Shown: positions 34,201-43,000 of the stretch, in pieces | Layout of the letters: every line of letters starts with the position of its first letter | Position numbering within the stretch: the stretch's first letter is position 1 | NCBI RefSeq assembly: GCF_900110085.1 | Contig: NZ_FOCK01000005.1 | Location: forward strand, 62,001-126,000 | Origin: Prevotella sp. ne3005 | Lineage (GTDB): Bacteria > Bacteroidota > Bacteroidia > Bacteroidales > Bacteroidaceae | Length of the DNA stretch: 64,000 nucleotides | Direction of reading: 5' to 3' | Program-made: the position numbers and the translations under genes | The notes under the pieces: generated by a model | Told to the model about the DNA's origin: nothing | Databases searched by the model: none | The model's input: the letters and a program-made list of their open reading frames with translations, nothing else

Positions 34201-35115
34201 GCTCATGCCCTCAGGCAAGATACCGCCCAGACTTACGGGGTGCAGACTGCCGTCTATGATGTCGTAGGCGCGTAGACCATACATCGTTGACGCCCATAGC
34301 CGTGGGGAGGAGGTGTCGCCGATGAGATGGATGGTCAGCGAGGTGTTGGCATCGCCGTATGTGCAGGGGAATGGCGTCACCCGGCGATGATTGGGGTCGT
34401 AGTGCATGATACCCTTTCCCCAGGTGCCTACCCAGAAGCCGTGTCCCGTGGGGTCTTCCACAAGGTCGGCTGGGGGGATGCGTTCTTCCCAGTATTGTTC
34501 TTCAAACTGGCGGGTGGTTTGATTGTATCTCACGATGCCGCCATTCCATTGTGTCACCCATATACTGCCGTGGCTGTCCTGCATGATGCGCGACGCCCAT
34601 GCATCTTGACCCTTCCATTTCGATGGGATGGTTGCCATGAGGTGCAGATGCTGGTCATAATGATAGACCTGTTTTGAAGAACAAACCCAGACGGTACTAT
34701 CGGATGCCACTAATATGGGCCCTGCGGATTTGCCCGCCAGTTGCTGATCGACGACATGGATGGTGTAGTCGTTTTTGTCGAGCATATAAAGACCCTCCTT
34801 CGTGGAGAAAAGGATATGATTGTGGAAATCGCCTGCCAGACTTGTAATATCATTACTTGCACCGATCAAGTCGGGATGATTGCGGTCGGAGCGAAAGACA
34901 TCAATATGATAGCCATTGTCACGGCACAAGCCTCCTCCCCGGGTTCCATACCAGATAAATCCCTCCCTGTCCTGATAGATGCAGTGGACATTGGCCACTG
35001 GCAATTGTTGCTGGGTGGGCAGTTCGGTTAATACGTATTCGTTAGCTAGCCAGCCTTTGGACGGATAGCTTAGTGATAGTGAAATGATAAGTAGAAGAAT
35101 TGTCTTCAGTTGCAT
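31219..35115 (-). CDS. Hybrid two-component system sensor-regulator (HTCS) of the PUL
   Basis: This 1,298-residue protein joins sensing and DNA binding. Order: signal peptide; two seven-bladed beta-propellers of Reg_prop repeats (about 25-660); a Y_Y_Y domain (about 680-750); one transmembrane helix (about 760-785); HisKA with the phosphorylated His in FTNISHELRTPLTL; HATPase with NLLSNAFKFTP and GTGIGLHLTKEY; a receiver with DDNDEF and the acceptor Asp in DLMVSDVMMPAMDG; and an AraC HTH pair to the C-terminus. HTCS proteins bind an oligosaccharide in the periplasm and switch on the adjacent susC/D genes. It is divergent to them. ATG 35115 is used because the promoter CAAACTTA (35137-35144) overlaps the longer start. 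Confidence 0.95.
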   Translation of the reverse strand: MQLKTILLLIISLSLSYPSKGWLANEYVLTELPTQQQLPVANVHCIYQDREGFIWYGTRGGGLCRDNGYHIDVFRSDRNHPDLIGASNDITSLAGDFHNHILFSTKEGLYMLDKNDYTIHVVDQQLAGKSAGPILVASDSTVWVCSSKQVYHYDQHLHLMATIPSKWKGQDAWASRIMQDSHGSIWVTQWNGGIVRYNQTTRQFEEQYWEERIPPADLVEDPTGHGFWVGTWGKGIMHYDPNHRRVTPFPCTYGDANTSLTIHLIGDTSSPRLWASTMYGLRAYDIIDGSLHPVSLGGILPEGMSVIDNTAFDNNGNLWVSGFSPHTFILSHPDTSIMKADLSSIRKQLHNRPFIRNTVKEGDNIWLGQDREPIALYLPKAGTIAFDKNVSTISRPSVTDFCKRQDEQGIWGKEQNLLYHLWYDGHTVQSRVETKARGNINCILDAGDGEVYIGHQEGIDIYHTTAKMISSFPISAKQVVAILKARDGNLYYASDENHLTCYNPRQGKRMILVKSEITDLAEDSKGCIWASTRHGDLLCYHPETGKTTIDGKGSNTNGDNIKHIAIDAKGHLWLLSDQMVKEYNPRSGAYRIFRSSDKAIQMDCFHHVKAEGDHVTIDGAGGILYIQPSANIDQLSSGASPIVTSVTIDGIRRIVGMNSKELDIRHDAVNIEIQFSTLNYLHADKVSYAYRLSSIDTQWHYLPQGVNKATFVLLPKGNYTLELMATDEYGCWGQSVHALQLHRLPAWYESWWAYLLYLLTAVLLMGSITRYYLRRQKEKQQHQMDVQLTEMKLRFFTNISHELRTPLTLILTPLESMVRKIDRWQQEDQEETHLTFISNQLMMIQRNAQRLLSLVNNLLDFRKLEMGQQKLELTNGDIFEFVRTVCETFRPISTEKGIGLGYAIPNEQLYINFDSRKLQHILYNLLSNAFKFTPAGGQIAVSIAKTDTEWLSITVKDTGCGIPSRDLPHIFDRYYQSKNTADPSVTGTGIGLHLTKEYLQLHGGNITVNSKLGEGTTFTAFLPTNIKMKEQPLPAEPHQQAETSETESHKANLLIVDDNDEFRQFLCGELAEQYNIHQAANGEEALTVIAEQDIDLMVSDVMMPAMDGMTLCRRIKQDVNTSHVMVILLTARTAEESKIEGFRAGADDYLSKPFNMEMLQLRISHLLELRRQRNQDFLKGEDVEVEAVALNEIDQKFLRSAVEAIERHLSNEEYDIDALAADVCMSRSTLYRKLHSLTGQKPSLFIRAIRLKHAARMIKEGSYNLTEISTLCGFSSPSYFSRCFKAQYGIPPGSYCSS

Positions 35116-35136
35116 AGTAGAGTTCTTTTTCTGGTG

Positions 35137-35144
35137 CAAACTTA
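35137..35144 (-). promoter_or_regulatory. -7 promoter element of the HTCS gene
   Basis: TAAGTTTG on the minus strand, 22 bases before the chosen start codon at 35115. Confidence 0.6.
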
Positions 35145-35182
35145 CAAAAAAATCCTCATATACCTATATAATTATAAAAGAA

Positions 35183-35216
35183 AAATAGTGTGAAACCTCA
35201 CTTTGCACAAATAGTG
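35183..35216 (+). promoter_or_regulatory. Candidate HTCS binding site: AAATAGTG direct repeat
   Basis: AAATAGTG occurs at 35183-35190 and 35209-35216 (26-base pitch), both followed by (TG)AAA, about 50-80 bases upstream of the susC -7 box. Direct repeats of this kind suit AraC-type dimers. Confidence 0.45.
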
Positions 35217-35261
35217 AAAGCTAATGAACGGCATAGACAAGCCTGTTTCTGGAAAACACCC

Positions 35262-35269
35262 TAACTTTG
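35262..35269 (+). promoter_or_regulatory. -7 promoter element of the susC-susD operon
   Basis: TAACTTTG lies 54 bases before the SusC start, matching the Bacteroidetes TAnnTTTG consensus. Confidence 0.65.
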
Positions 35270-35323
35270 CAGCCGGAATCAAACTGAGAGATAACTCAAT
35301 TATTAACTAAAAACATTTTTAAC

Positions 35324-38300
35324 ATGAGTAAAACAAAATTATTCTTCTTGGCTTTGTTCACCATCTGCAGTATGGTGACCATGGCACAAAACCAAAAGGC
35401 CAGTGGTGTCGTGGCCGATCGGGACGGTGTCCCCGTCATCGGAGCCACAGTAGTGGAAAAAGGGACAAAGAATGCCACGGTAACTGACCTGGAAGGGCGC
35501 TTCTCGCTTCAGGTGGGGCAGGGAACCATGATTTCTGTTTCTTACATCGGCTATAAGTCGCAGGACATTAAGCCTACGAATGCGCCTATGCACATCACGC
35601 TTGAAGAGGAGGCCAATGGGCTGGATGAAGTGGTGGTGATCGGTTATGGTACGTCGCGCAGAAAGGACATCACTGGCGCCGTGGCTTCTGTCAATGGTGA
35701 TCAGCTGAATTCCGTCAGCAGTACCAGCGTGAGTCAGATGCTACAAGGTCGCGTTACGGGTATGTCGGCTACACAGAGCTCTGCTCAGCCTGGTGCGGGT
35801 ATCTCTATCAATATCCGTGGGGCAGCATCGCCTCATGGTAGCAATGCCCCGCTCTATGTAATCGACGGCGTTCCTATCCAGACCAACTCGTCGGCAACGC
35901 CAGGCATCAGCACACCGGGATATGACTATATGGCTGGCGTGGATCGTGACCCGCTGAATACGATCAATCCTAATGACATTGAGAGCATTGAGGTGTTGAA
36001 GGATGCTTCGGCGGCTGCCATCTATGGTGCTTCGGCTGCTAACGGTGTCGTACTGATTACAACCAAGAACGGAAAGTCGGGCAAACCGAAGGTGGAATAT
36101 CGTAGTGTTTTCACGGCTCAGCTGATGAAGAAATACCCCGAGGTGCTCAATGCCCGACAGTTCAGAGAGCAGGCCAACTTCTGGACAAAGGAGTATTACC
36201 TTTATAATAATAAGATGGGTGTGTATGGCGACAACCCCGAAGACCTCAGTGGCTATCAGCTCGTATTCGACAACGTGGATGGCTATGAGGCAGATACCAA
36301 GTGGATTGACGAGGTGTCGAGAACGGGGTATGTGATTGATCAGAACGTATCGGTCAATGGCGGTAATGACAAGACGAAGTATTTCTTCTCTTATAATTAT
36401 TACGATAATCAGGGTATTTTGAAACAGTCGGGACTGAAGCGCCATAACCTGCGACTGAATCTGGATCAGGAGTTCTCGAGAATCTTCAAGGCGGGTATTA
36501 AGTTCAGCTACTCGAATGTGAATGCCAACAGCACCTCCGTAGGTACGGGCGGTAATGGCGATAACATGATCATGCGACTCATTGACTATGCGCCGGACAT
36601 TGCCGTGATGGACGAGAACGGCAATTATAACAAGAGCTATAATAAACTCTACACGAACCCGGTATCTTATTGTGAGATAGAGGATAAGACCACGACGGAG
36701 CGCATATTCATCGCGCCCTCTTTCGACCTGAAGTTGATGGACGGGCTAACGCTGAGGGGCGTGGGTGGCTATGACACGCAGACATCTGTCAGAAAGTTCT
36801 TTATCCCTAAGCACGCGAATAATGTGAATGCTCAGGAGGGTATGGCCAGTCTGGGACAATCAAAGGTGGTAAATGCCAGTATTGAGTCGTATCTGAACTA
36901 CGACAAGACGTTTGGCGAAGTACATCATGTGTCGGCAGTATTGGGTGCTGGTTACTATAAGACCACCAGCGAGAGCTTCGGGCTTACGGGGTCCGACTTC
37001 TTTACCGATGCCTTTGGTTACAACAATGTAGGTATAGCCAGTGATAAGGATAAAGAGGGTATCAGCTCCAACTATGCTGAGCGCACGAAACTGTCACAAT
37101 TCTTCCGTGCCAACTATTCGTATAAGGATCGTTACATCGTGACCATCACTGCTCGTCGTGACGGATCGAGCTATTTCGCCGAGAACAAGAAATGGGGGTT
37201 TTTCCCTAGTGCTTCCGTGGCATGGCGACTGAGTGAAGAGTCCTTTATGCAGAACGCCAAGGCCATCAGCAATTTGAAACTCAGAGTGGGCTATGGTGCT
37301 ACGGGTAATGAGAATGTGCTGGGCACCAACTCGCAGTCGCTCTACCGCTCAGTCTATAACTTCCTGATCGGCTCGACGATGCATACCGGACTGATGCTGA
37401 CTCAGATAGAGAATCCGGAACTGAAATGGGAAACCGATTACACACTGAACATCGGTATCGACTATGGACTATTCAACCAGCGCATCAATGGCTCTATCGA
37501 ATTCTTCCATCGTGGCGTAAAGGATCTGCTTGACTATCAGACGCTGCCCTCAAACAACGCCGTGGGGCGTGTGGCTGCCAATATCGGTGAAACCAAGAGC
37601 GAGGGCTTTGAGTTCTCCCTGAACAGCGACAATCTGAACAGCAAGACCTTTAAGTGGGAGACCACGCTAAACGTATCCTATTTCAAGGCCAGTTGGGTGG
37701 AGCGTAACCCGGAAGTGGCTCTGGCGGAGTATATCGACGAAAAGGGTGAGATTGACGCTATCTATGGGTGGCAGACTGCAGGCATTATCCGCAGTAAGAG
37801 CGATATCCCATCGTATATGCCCGATGCCAATATTGGTAATATCAAGTATGTTGACCAGAATGGTGATGGTGTACTTGATGCCAAGGATGTAGTTAAATTA
37901 GGTAACAGCACGCCACGCTGGATGATAGGCTTTGGCAATACATGGAGTTGGAAGGGCTTCGACCTGAACATATACTTCTATAGCGCTCTTGGTTTCAAGA
38001 AATATATAGGTTCCCATAACAGCGGAACAGGCAGGACCTACGGCCAGATTCCCGTAGCAGCAAACCTCGGCAACAATGGTAATGCACCTAGTAACACTTA
38101 TACCAATGTCATGACAGATGTTTGGAACTGTCAGAAAGGACAAGGCTGGATGCCAGGTATTGCAACCAATCCATACGACAGCAAGAATCCATCGGGTGCC
38201 AACGATTTCTATCTACAAGATGGCAGTTACGTCAAGTTGAAGAACATCACCCTTGGCTACACGTTGCCACAAAGTGTCTTCCTGAAGAGCAACTTCATCC

Positions 38301-38437
38301 GTGGTGCCCGCTTCTTCGTGGATGCGCAGAATGTGGCTACCTTTACTGGATATGACGGCTTTGATCCCGAACTCTCGACGGGCAATCCCTACCCGCAGGC
38401 TTTGTCACTCTCATTCGGATTTAATCTTAACTTTTAA
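35324..38437 (+). CDS. susC: SusC/RagA-family TonB-dependent outer-membrane transporter
   Basis: The 1,037-residue protein has a signal peptide (cut near TMAQN), a carboxypeptidase-regulatory-like domain (about 25-100: ASGVVADRDGVPVIGATV), the TonB box LDEVVVIGYGT near 110, a plug domain with the SusC signature NIRGAASPHGSNAPLYVIDGVP, and a 22-strand barrel ending in LSLSFGFNLNF. It imports oligosaccharides across the outer membrane in a complex with SusD, whose gene starts 12 bases downstream. Length is normal. The gene symbol denotes the family; the glycan is not starch as far as the locus tells. Confidence 0.97.
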   Translation: MSKTKLFFLALFTICSMVTMAQNQKASGVVADRDGVPVIGATVVEKGTKNATVTDLEGRFSLQVGQGTMISVSYIGYKSQDIKPTNAPMHITLEEEANGLDEVVVIGYGTSRRKDITGAVASVNGDQLNSVSSTSVSQMLQGRVTGMSATQSSAQPGAGISINIRGAASPHGSNAPLYVIDGVPIQTNSSATPGISTPGYDYMAGVDRDPLNTINPNDIESIEVLKDASAAAIYGASAANGVVLITTKNGKSGKPKVEYRSVFTAQLMKKYPEVLNARQFREQANFWTKEYYLYNNKMGVYGDNPEDLSGYQLVFDNVDGYEADTKWIDEVSRTGYVIDQNVSVNGGNDKTKYFFSYNYYDNQGILKQSGLKRHNLRLNLDQEFSRIFKAGIKFSYSNVNANSTSVGTGGNGDNMIMRLIDYAPDIAVMDENGNYNKSYNKLYTNPVSYCEIEDKTTTERIFIAPSFDLKLMDGLTLRGVGGYDTQTSVRKFFIPKHANNVNAQEGMASLGQSKVVNASIESYLNYDKTFGEVHHVSAVLGAGYYKTTSESFGLTGSDFFTDAFGYNNVGIASDKDKEGISSNYAERTKLSQFFRANYSYKDRYIVTITARRDGSSYFAENKKWGFFPSASVAWRLSEESFMQNAKAISNLKLRVGYGATGNENVLGTNSQSLYRSVYNFLIGSTMHTGLMLTQIENPELKWETDYTLNIGIDYGLFNQRINGSIEFFHRGVKDLLDYQTLPSNNAVGRVAANIGETKSEGFEFSLNSDNLNSKTFKWETTLNVSYFKASWVERNPEVALAEYIDEKGEIDAIYGWQTAGIIRSKSDIPSYMPDANIGNIKYVDQNGDGVLDAKDVVKLGNSTPRWMIGFGNTWSWKGFDLNIYFYSALGFKKYIGSHNSGTGRTYGQIPVAANLGNNGNAPSNTYTNVMTDVWNCQKGQGWMPGIATNPYDSKNPSGANDFYLQDGSYVKLKNITLGYTLPQSVFLKSNFIRGARFFVDAQNVATFTGYDGFDPELSTGNPYPQALSLSFGFNLNF

Positions 38438-38449
38438 CTCAGACAGAAT

Positions 38450-39964
38450 ATGAAAAAGATCATGATAAGCGCTATGATGTGCGCAGTAGCAATGGTGACT
38501 CTGCTCACTTCGTGTGAGGACACGCTAGAGACAAAGAACTTCACGGATATGTCGCCAAATAATTTCTTCAAGACCGAAGGCGACTTCGATGCAGCTGTAA
38601 CAGGACTTTACCTGCCATTGACAACCAACTGGGGATATAGTGATGGCGGCACGGGTGGCTGGTATAACTCCCTTTTCAACGCAGATATCAATGCCTATTT
38701 TGCGGGAGGCATGGTTACGACTGATATCATGCGTCACTACTCAAGTTATGTATATGACGAATTCAACGTTGGCCCTTCTACAGGTGGTGCTATCAATACT
38801 ACTTACAACGTACTGCGATTTGTTGCCCGAGCTACAGATGTAATCAATCAGATGGAGAAAAGCAGCGGTTCGACAGAGGCTGTTCGTACTCGCTATATTG
38901 CGGAGGCCAAGACTTTGCGTGCATTCTATATGTATACACTGCTTGACTTCTTTGGACCGTTGAATGTGAAATTAGATCCATCGACACTGATGGACAACAC
39001 CATAGAGCCGCGACCATCAAATAATGTCTATATCGGTTACATTGAAAAGGATCTTGACGATGCCATTACCACGACTTCTTTCCCTGACAAATATAACTCT
39101 AATCCTGATGAGTGGGGACGAATGTCAAAGGCAATAGCATATGGTATCAAGCTTCGTCTTTATATGCATGAGAAAAATTGGCAGCAGGCAAAAGCTGTGG
39201 CCAAGACGTTGATGGGAATGGGCTACTCGTTACTGGCCAACTACGAGGATGTTTTCAAGTCGGCAGTTAACGATGAACTTATATGGGCCGTACCTTCAAA
39301 CACAGCATCAGATAACTATTATGTGACCGAAGTGCTTCCTAATGATTTCAAGCGTGGCTATACGAGTAAAGGTACATCGTATATCCGTGGTACTGAGGAT
39401 AATTATTTCTCTGGATGGAAGGTTTACTGCATGCGCTGGGAATTTTATGACACCTTTGAGGATAATGACACACGCAAACAGGTCATCCTCTGTGAATATG
39501 ACAATTCAAGTAACCAACACATAACTAGAGAGTCCGGTATGGTTGGAGCCATTCCTGTCAAGTATATGGACACGCAGTTTGCCAACTGGGGAACACAGAC
39601 AGCCCAGCCCGTGCTCCGCTATGCAGAAGTCCTGTTGTCGTTTGCTGAAGCCGAGAATGAACTGAACGGTCCGAGTGCCGAGGCTGTTCAGGCTCTGAAG
39701 CAGGTGACCGACCGAGCTGGTGTGGAGATTCCCGCATCGGCAACTGCCAGTAAAGAGGCATTCCGCGACTATCTGCTGCTGGAACGTGGTCATGAACTAT
39801 TTGGTGAGGGCATGCGTCGTCAAGACCTGATCCGCCACGGGGTGTATATAAAACTGGCTCGTGAGCGTGGCAATAATGCTCAGGACTATCAAGTGCTGTT
39901 CCCCATTCCACAGTTTGCCATTACGGAGTCAAATGGAATCCTTGAACAGAACCCTGGATATTAA
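38450..39964 (+). CDS. susD: SusD/RagB-family glycan-binding lipoprotein
   Basis: The 504-residue lipoprotein (lipobox LTSC near residues 19-22) forms the lid of the SusC channel. Seen: NFFKTEGDFDAAVTGLY at the start of the TPR-like core, RYIAEAKTLRAFYMYTLLDFFGPLN with the conserved F-G-P/x, YAEVLLSFAEAENEL, and the family ending LLERGHELFGEGMRRQDLIRHG and LFPIPQ...NPGY. Its binding site defines the glycan but cannot be read by eye. It is co-transcribed with susC; a hairpin terminator (40042-40081) follows. Confidence 0.97.
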   Translation: MKKIMISAMMCAVAMVTLLTSCEDTLETKNFTDMSPNNFFKTEGDFDAAVTGLYLPLTTNWGYSDGGTGGWYNSLFNADINAYFAGGMVTTDIMRHYSSYVYDEFNVGPSTGGAINTTYNVLRFVARATDVINQMEKSSGSTEAVRTRYIAEAKTLRAFYMYTLLDFFGPLNVKLDPSTLMDNTIEPRPSNNVYIGYIEKDLDDAITTTSFPDKYNSNPDEWGRMSKAIAYGIKLRLYMHEKNWQQAKAVAKTLMGMGYSLLANYEDVFKSAVNDELIWAVPSNTASDNYYVTEVLPNDFKRGYTSKGTSYIRGTEDNYFSGWKVYCMRWEFYDTFEDNDTRKQVILCEYDNSSNQHITRESGMVGAIPVKYMDTQFANWGTQTAQPVLRYAEVLLSFAEAENELNGPSAEAVQALKQVTDRAGVEIPASATASKEAFRDYLLLERGHELFGEGMRRQDLIRHGVYIKLARERGNNAQDYQVLFPIPQFAITESNGILEQNPGY

Positions 39965-40041
39965 TAAGAATTAGCATCATTATTCATAATAAGTTGTTAT
40001 TTTTCACGTTATTAGTTTTAGTTAATGTTAATTGTTAGTGA

Positions 40042-40081
40042 GAAGGGGCAGGACCTTCAACCTCCTGTCCCCTTCTTTTTA
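40042..40081 (+). terminator. Hairpin terminator/attenuator between susD and the giant hydrolase gene
   Basis: Arms GAAGGGGCAGGA (40042-40053) and TCCTGTCCCCTTC (40063-40075) pair with one bulge and are followed by CTTTTTAT. The next ATG is at 40092, so transcription of the enzyme gene must read through. Confidence 0.8.
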
Positions 40082-40091
40082 TAAAAAAGCG

Positions 40092-43000
40092 ATGACGATA
40101 CGATATTTGATGATGAGTATCCTGTTTCTGGCAGGCATAGGGGCAGAGGGTCAGACCATGGAGGATGCATTCAGGAATCCTCCGGCGGAGGCGAAGCCGC
40201 TTATGATATGGCAGTGGATGGATGGACTCGTCTCGAGAGAGGGAATCACGGCCGATCTGGAAGCCTACAAAGAGGCGGGTATTGGTGGTGTGCAGAACTT
40301 TCAGGTGGGTGGCCCCATGCAGGGTCTCGCTAAGGACACCACCAATGCCATCGGTTCTGAGAGATGGCAACGACTGATGCGCTTTGCCATCGACGAGTGC
40401 CGTCGGCTGGGTTTATCGTTCGGCACGCATAACTGTCCAGGATGGTCGTCAAGCGCCTATCCGGCGGTCAAACAGGAATATGCCATGCAGAAACTGGTAT
40501 GGAGCACAACGGTAGCTTCTGGCAGGAGTCGCACTCGTCTCATCATGCCAGAGACAGAGCCACAGTATAGTTATTATCGGGATGTGGCAGTGATAGCTGT
40601 CCCCGATCAGGACAGCGTGCCGATGAGTTCGATCAGGAATCTGACTGGCAAGATGGACAGCAAGGGCATACTGCATTGGAAGATGCCTCAAGGACGTTGG
40701 AGGATCTATCGTTTCGGGCATACACCCAACGGGAAAACCAATGTGGCTACGTCGCCAGAGAGTGGTGTTGGATTGGAGTGTGACAAAATGAACCGTGAGG
40801 CAATCAGGCATTTCTGGGAGTCTTATCCCTCTATCTTAATAAGTCTAGCTGGCGATGAAATTGGGAAGACATTCCAACGATTGGAAATTGACAGCTATGA
40901 GGCTGGTGGTCAGGACTGGACCTCAGCGATGCCTTGGGAATTTCAGAAACGGCGTGGCTACGACATGTTGACTTGGTTGCCCGTGGCTGCGGGGATGACT
41001 ATCGGTGACAAGGCGAGCAGCAAGAAGTTTCTGAATGACTGGCGTGAAACGGTTACCGACCTGTTTGCCGAGCATTATTACGGTTATATGAGCCAGTTGG
41101 CGCATGAGCACGGCCTACAGCTATTGGTACAGCCCTACGGAACGGGGGGAGGAAGTGGCCGTTTCAATCCTATCAATACCGACAAAATCTGCAGGCAGTT
41201 GGCGGCAGATGATCCCATTAGTGCCGAGTTCTGGACCAACCCCACCAACTGGGGATGGAATGACGTACCGAGGGTGGTGGATGCGACAAGACGGGCAGGA
41301 CACGAAATCGTCTATGCAGAGGGATTCACCTGCTGGCCCCTATATGCGTGGAAAGATGATCCAGCACGGCTGAAAGCCATCGCCGACTCGGCTTTCTGCC
41401 GTGGCATTAACAAGCTGATGCTGCATGCTGGCGCACACAATCCTTGGGTGAATGCCAAGCCTGGCATGTCGTTCGGTATGTGGGGTACACAGTGGACGCC
41501 AGGACAGACATGGTGGAAGGATGGTGCCAAGCCTTTGTTCTCTTACTTTGCCAGATGCCAGGCATTGCTGCAGCGAGGGGTTTACGTGGATGATTTCAAG
41601 AGCAGGGATGCCTCGCTGACCACTGACGCCCACAGCATCCACTGGATACACCGGCGGGACGGTGAGACCGATATCTATTTCGTAGCCAATACCAAGGACA
41701 GTACGCTGATGCCTCATGTTACTATTACAGGTACGGGCAGACTGCCTGAGGTGTGGGATCCGGAAACAGGGAATATGTCTGAGGCAGAAATATGGAAGAT
41801 GGCAGACGGCAAGACACAAGTGACGTTGAATCTGACCACACGGCGAGCCGTGTTCCTCGTCTTCAGGAATCCAACGGCTGAAACTGGTTCGGGAAAAGAG
41901 TCTTTCTCAGAAGACATCACCGACATCATACCTGTAACTAGAAAGTGGACGGTCAGGTTCGATGAGGGTAAGGTGGTGGAATGGCCATCGCTGACACTTT
42001 GGAATGAGTCGGCTGATAACGATATTAAATATTTCTCAGGGACTGCACATTATGAGCAGCGTCTGTATCTGAAAGAATTCGACCGCCACTACCGATATAT
42101 CCTCGATCTGGGCGAAGTGAAGAATCTTGCAGTAGTTCGGGTGAATGGAAAGGTTTGTGGTACACTCTGGCGACCACCCTTTACCATTGACATTACAGAG
42201 TCACTACTTGGTGGTGACAATCTGCTGGAGGTTGATGTCACAAATCTGTGGGTGAATCGTATGGTGGGCGACGAACAGGAACCTGACGATGTGGAATGGT
42301 CTGAACCAGTGGCCTTCGGAGCAGCTCCCAATTCACCAACCATTGGCCGGTTTATGAAAGAAGTGCCGGAATGGCTCAGTCAGGGACAGCCACGCCCCTC
42401 CAAGCGCAAGGCTATCGTCTCGTTTAAGTTTTTTGAAAAAGACACCCCACTTCTCCGCTCAGGATTGATAGGCCCAGTGATGCTAAAGAAAACAGCAGCC
42501 CCCGCACTGCAGCCTTCCGTAGAGAAAGAACTATGGATAAAACGTGGCGAGCATCCGATCTACGGCGTGCTGAGTACGCCTGACAATGGACAAAAGAAAC
42601 ATCCGATCGTGATAGTGGCCCATGGCTTCAACGGAGCACATCATTTTGGACGCAGTTATTTTAAAATGCTGAATGAGATGGGGTATATGTGCTATACCTT
42701 TGATTTTCCATGTGGCGGTACTGGAAGCCGGACAGACAACAATACGGTAAACATGTCTGTGATTGACGAGCAGAAAGCATTGGAGACCGTCGTGCGATAC
42801 TTTAAGTCGCGTTCAGATGTCGACAAAAAGAATATCGTACTTCTTGGTAGTAGTCAAGGCGGCCTTATAGCAGTTCTAACCGCTGCCAGCATGCAGAAAG
42901 ATATCAGTAAACTGATTCTCGAGTTTCCGGCCTTGTGCATCCCCGACAATTGGAACAGTCGCTATCCACAGGTATCCGAGATTCCAGATACCACAGAAGT

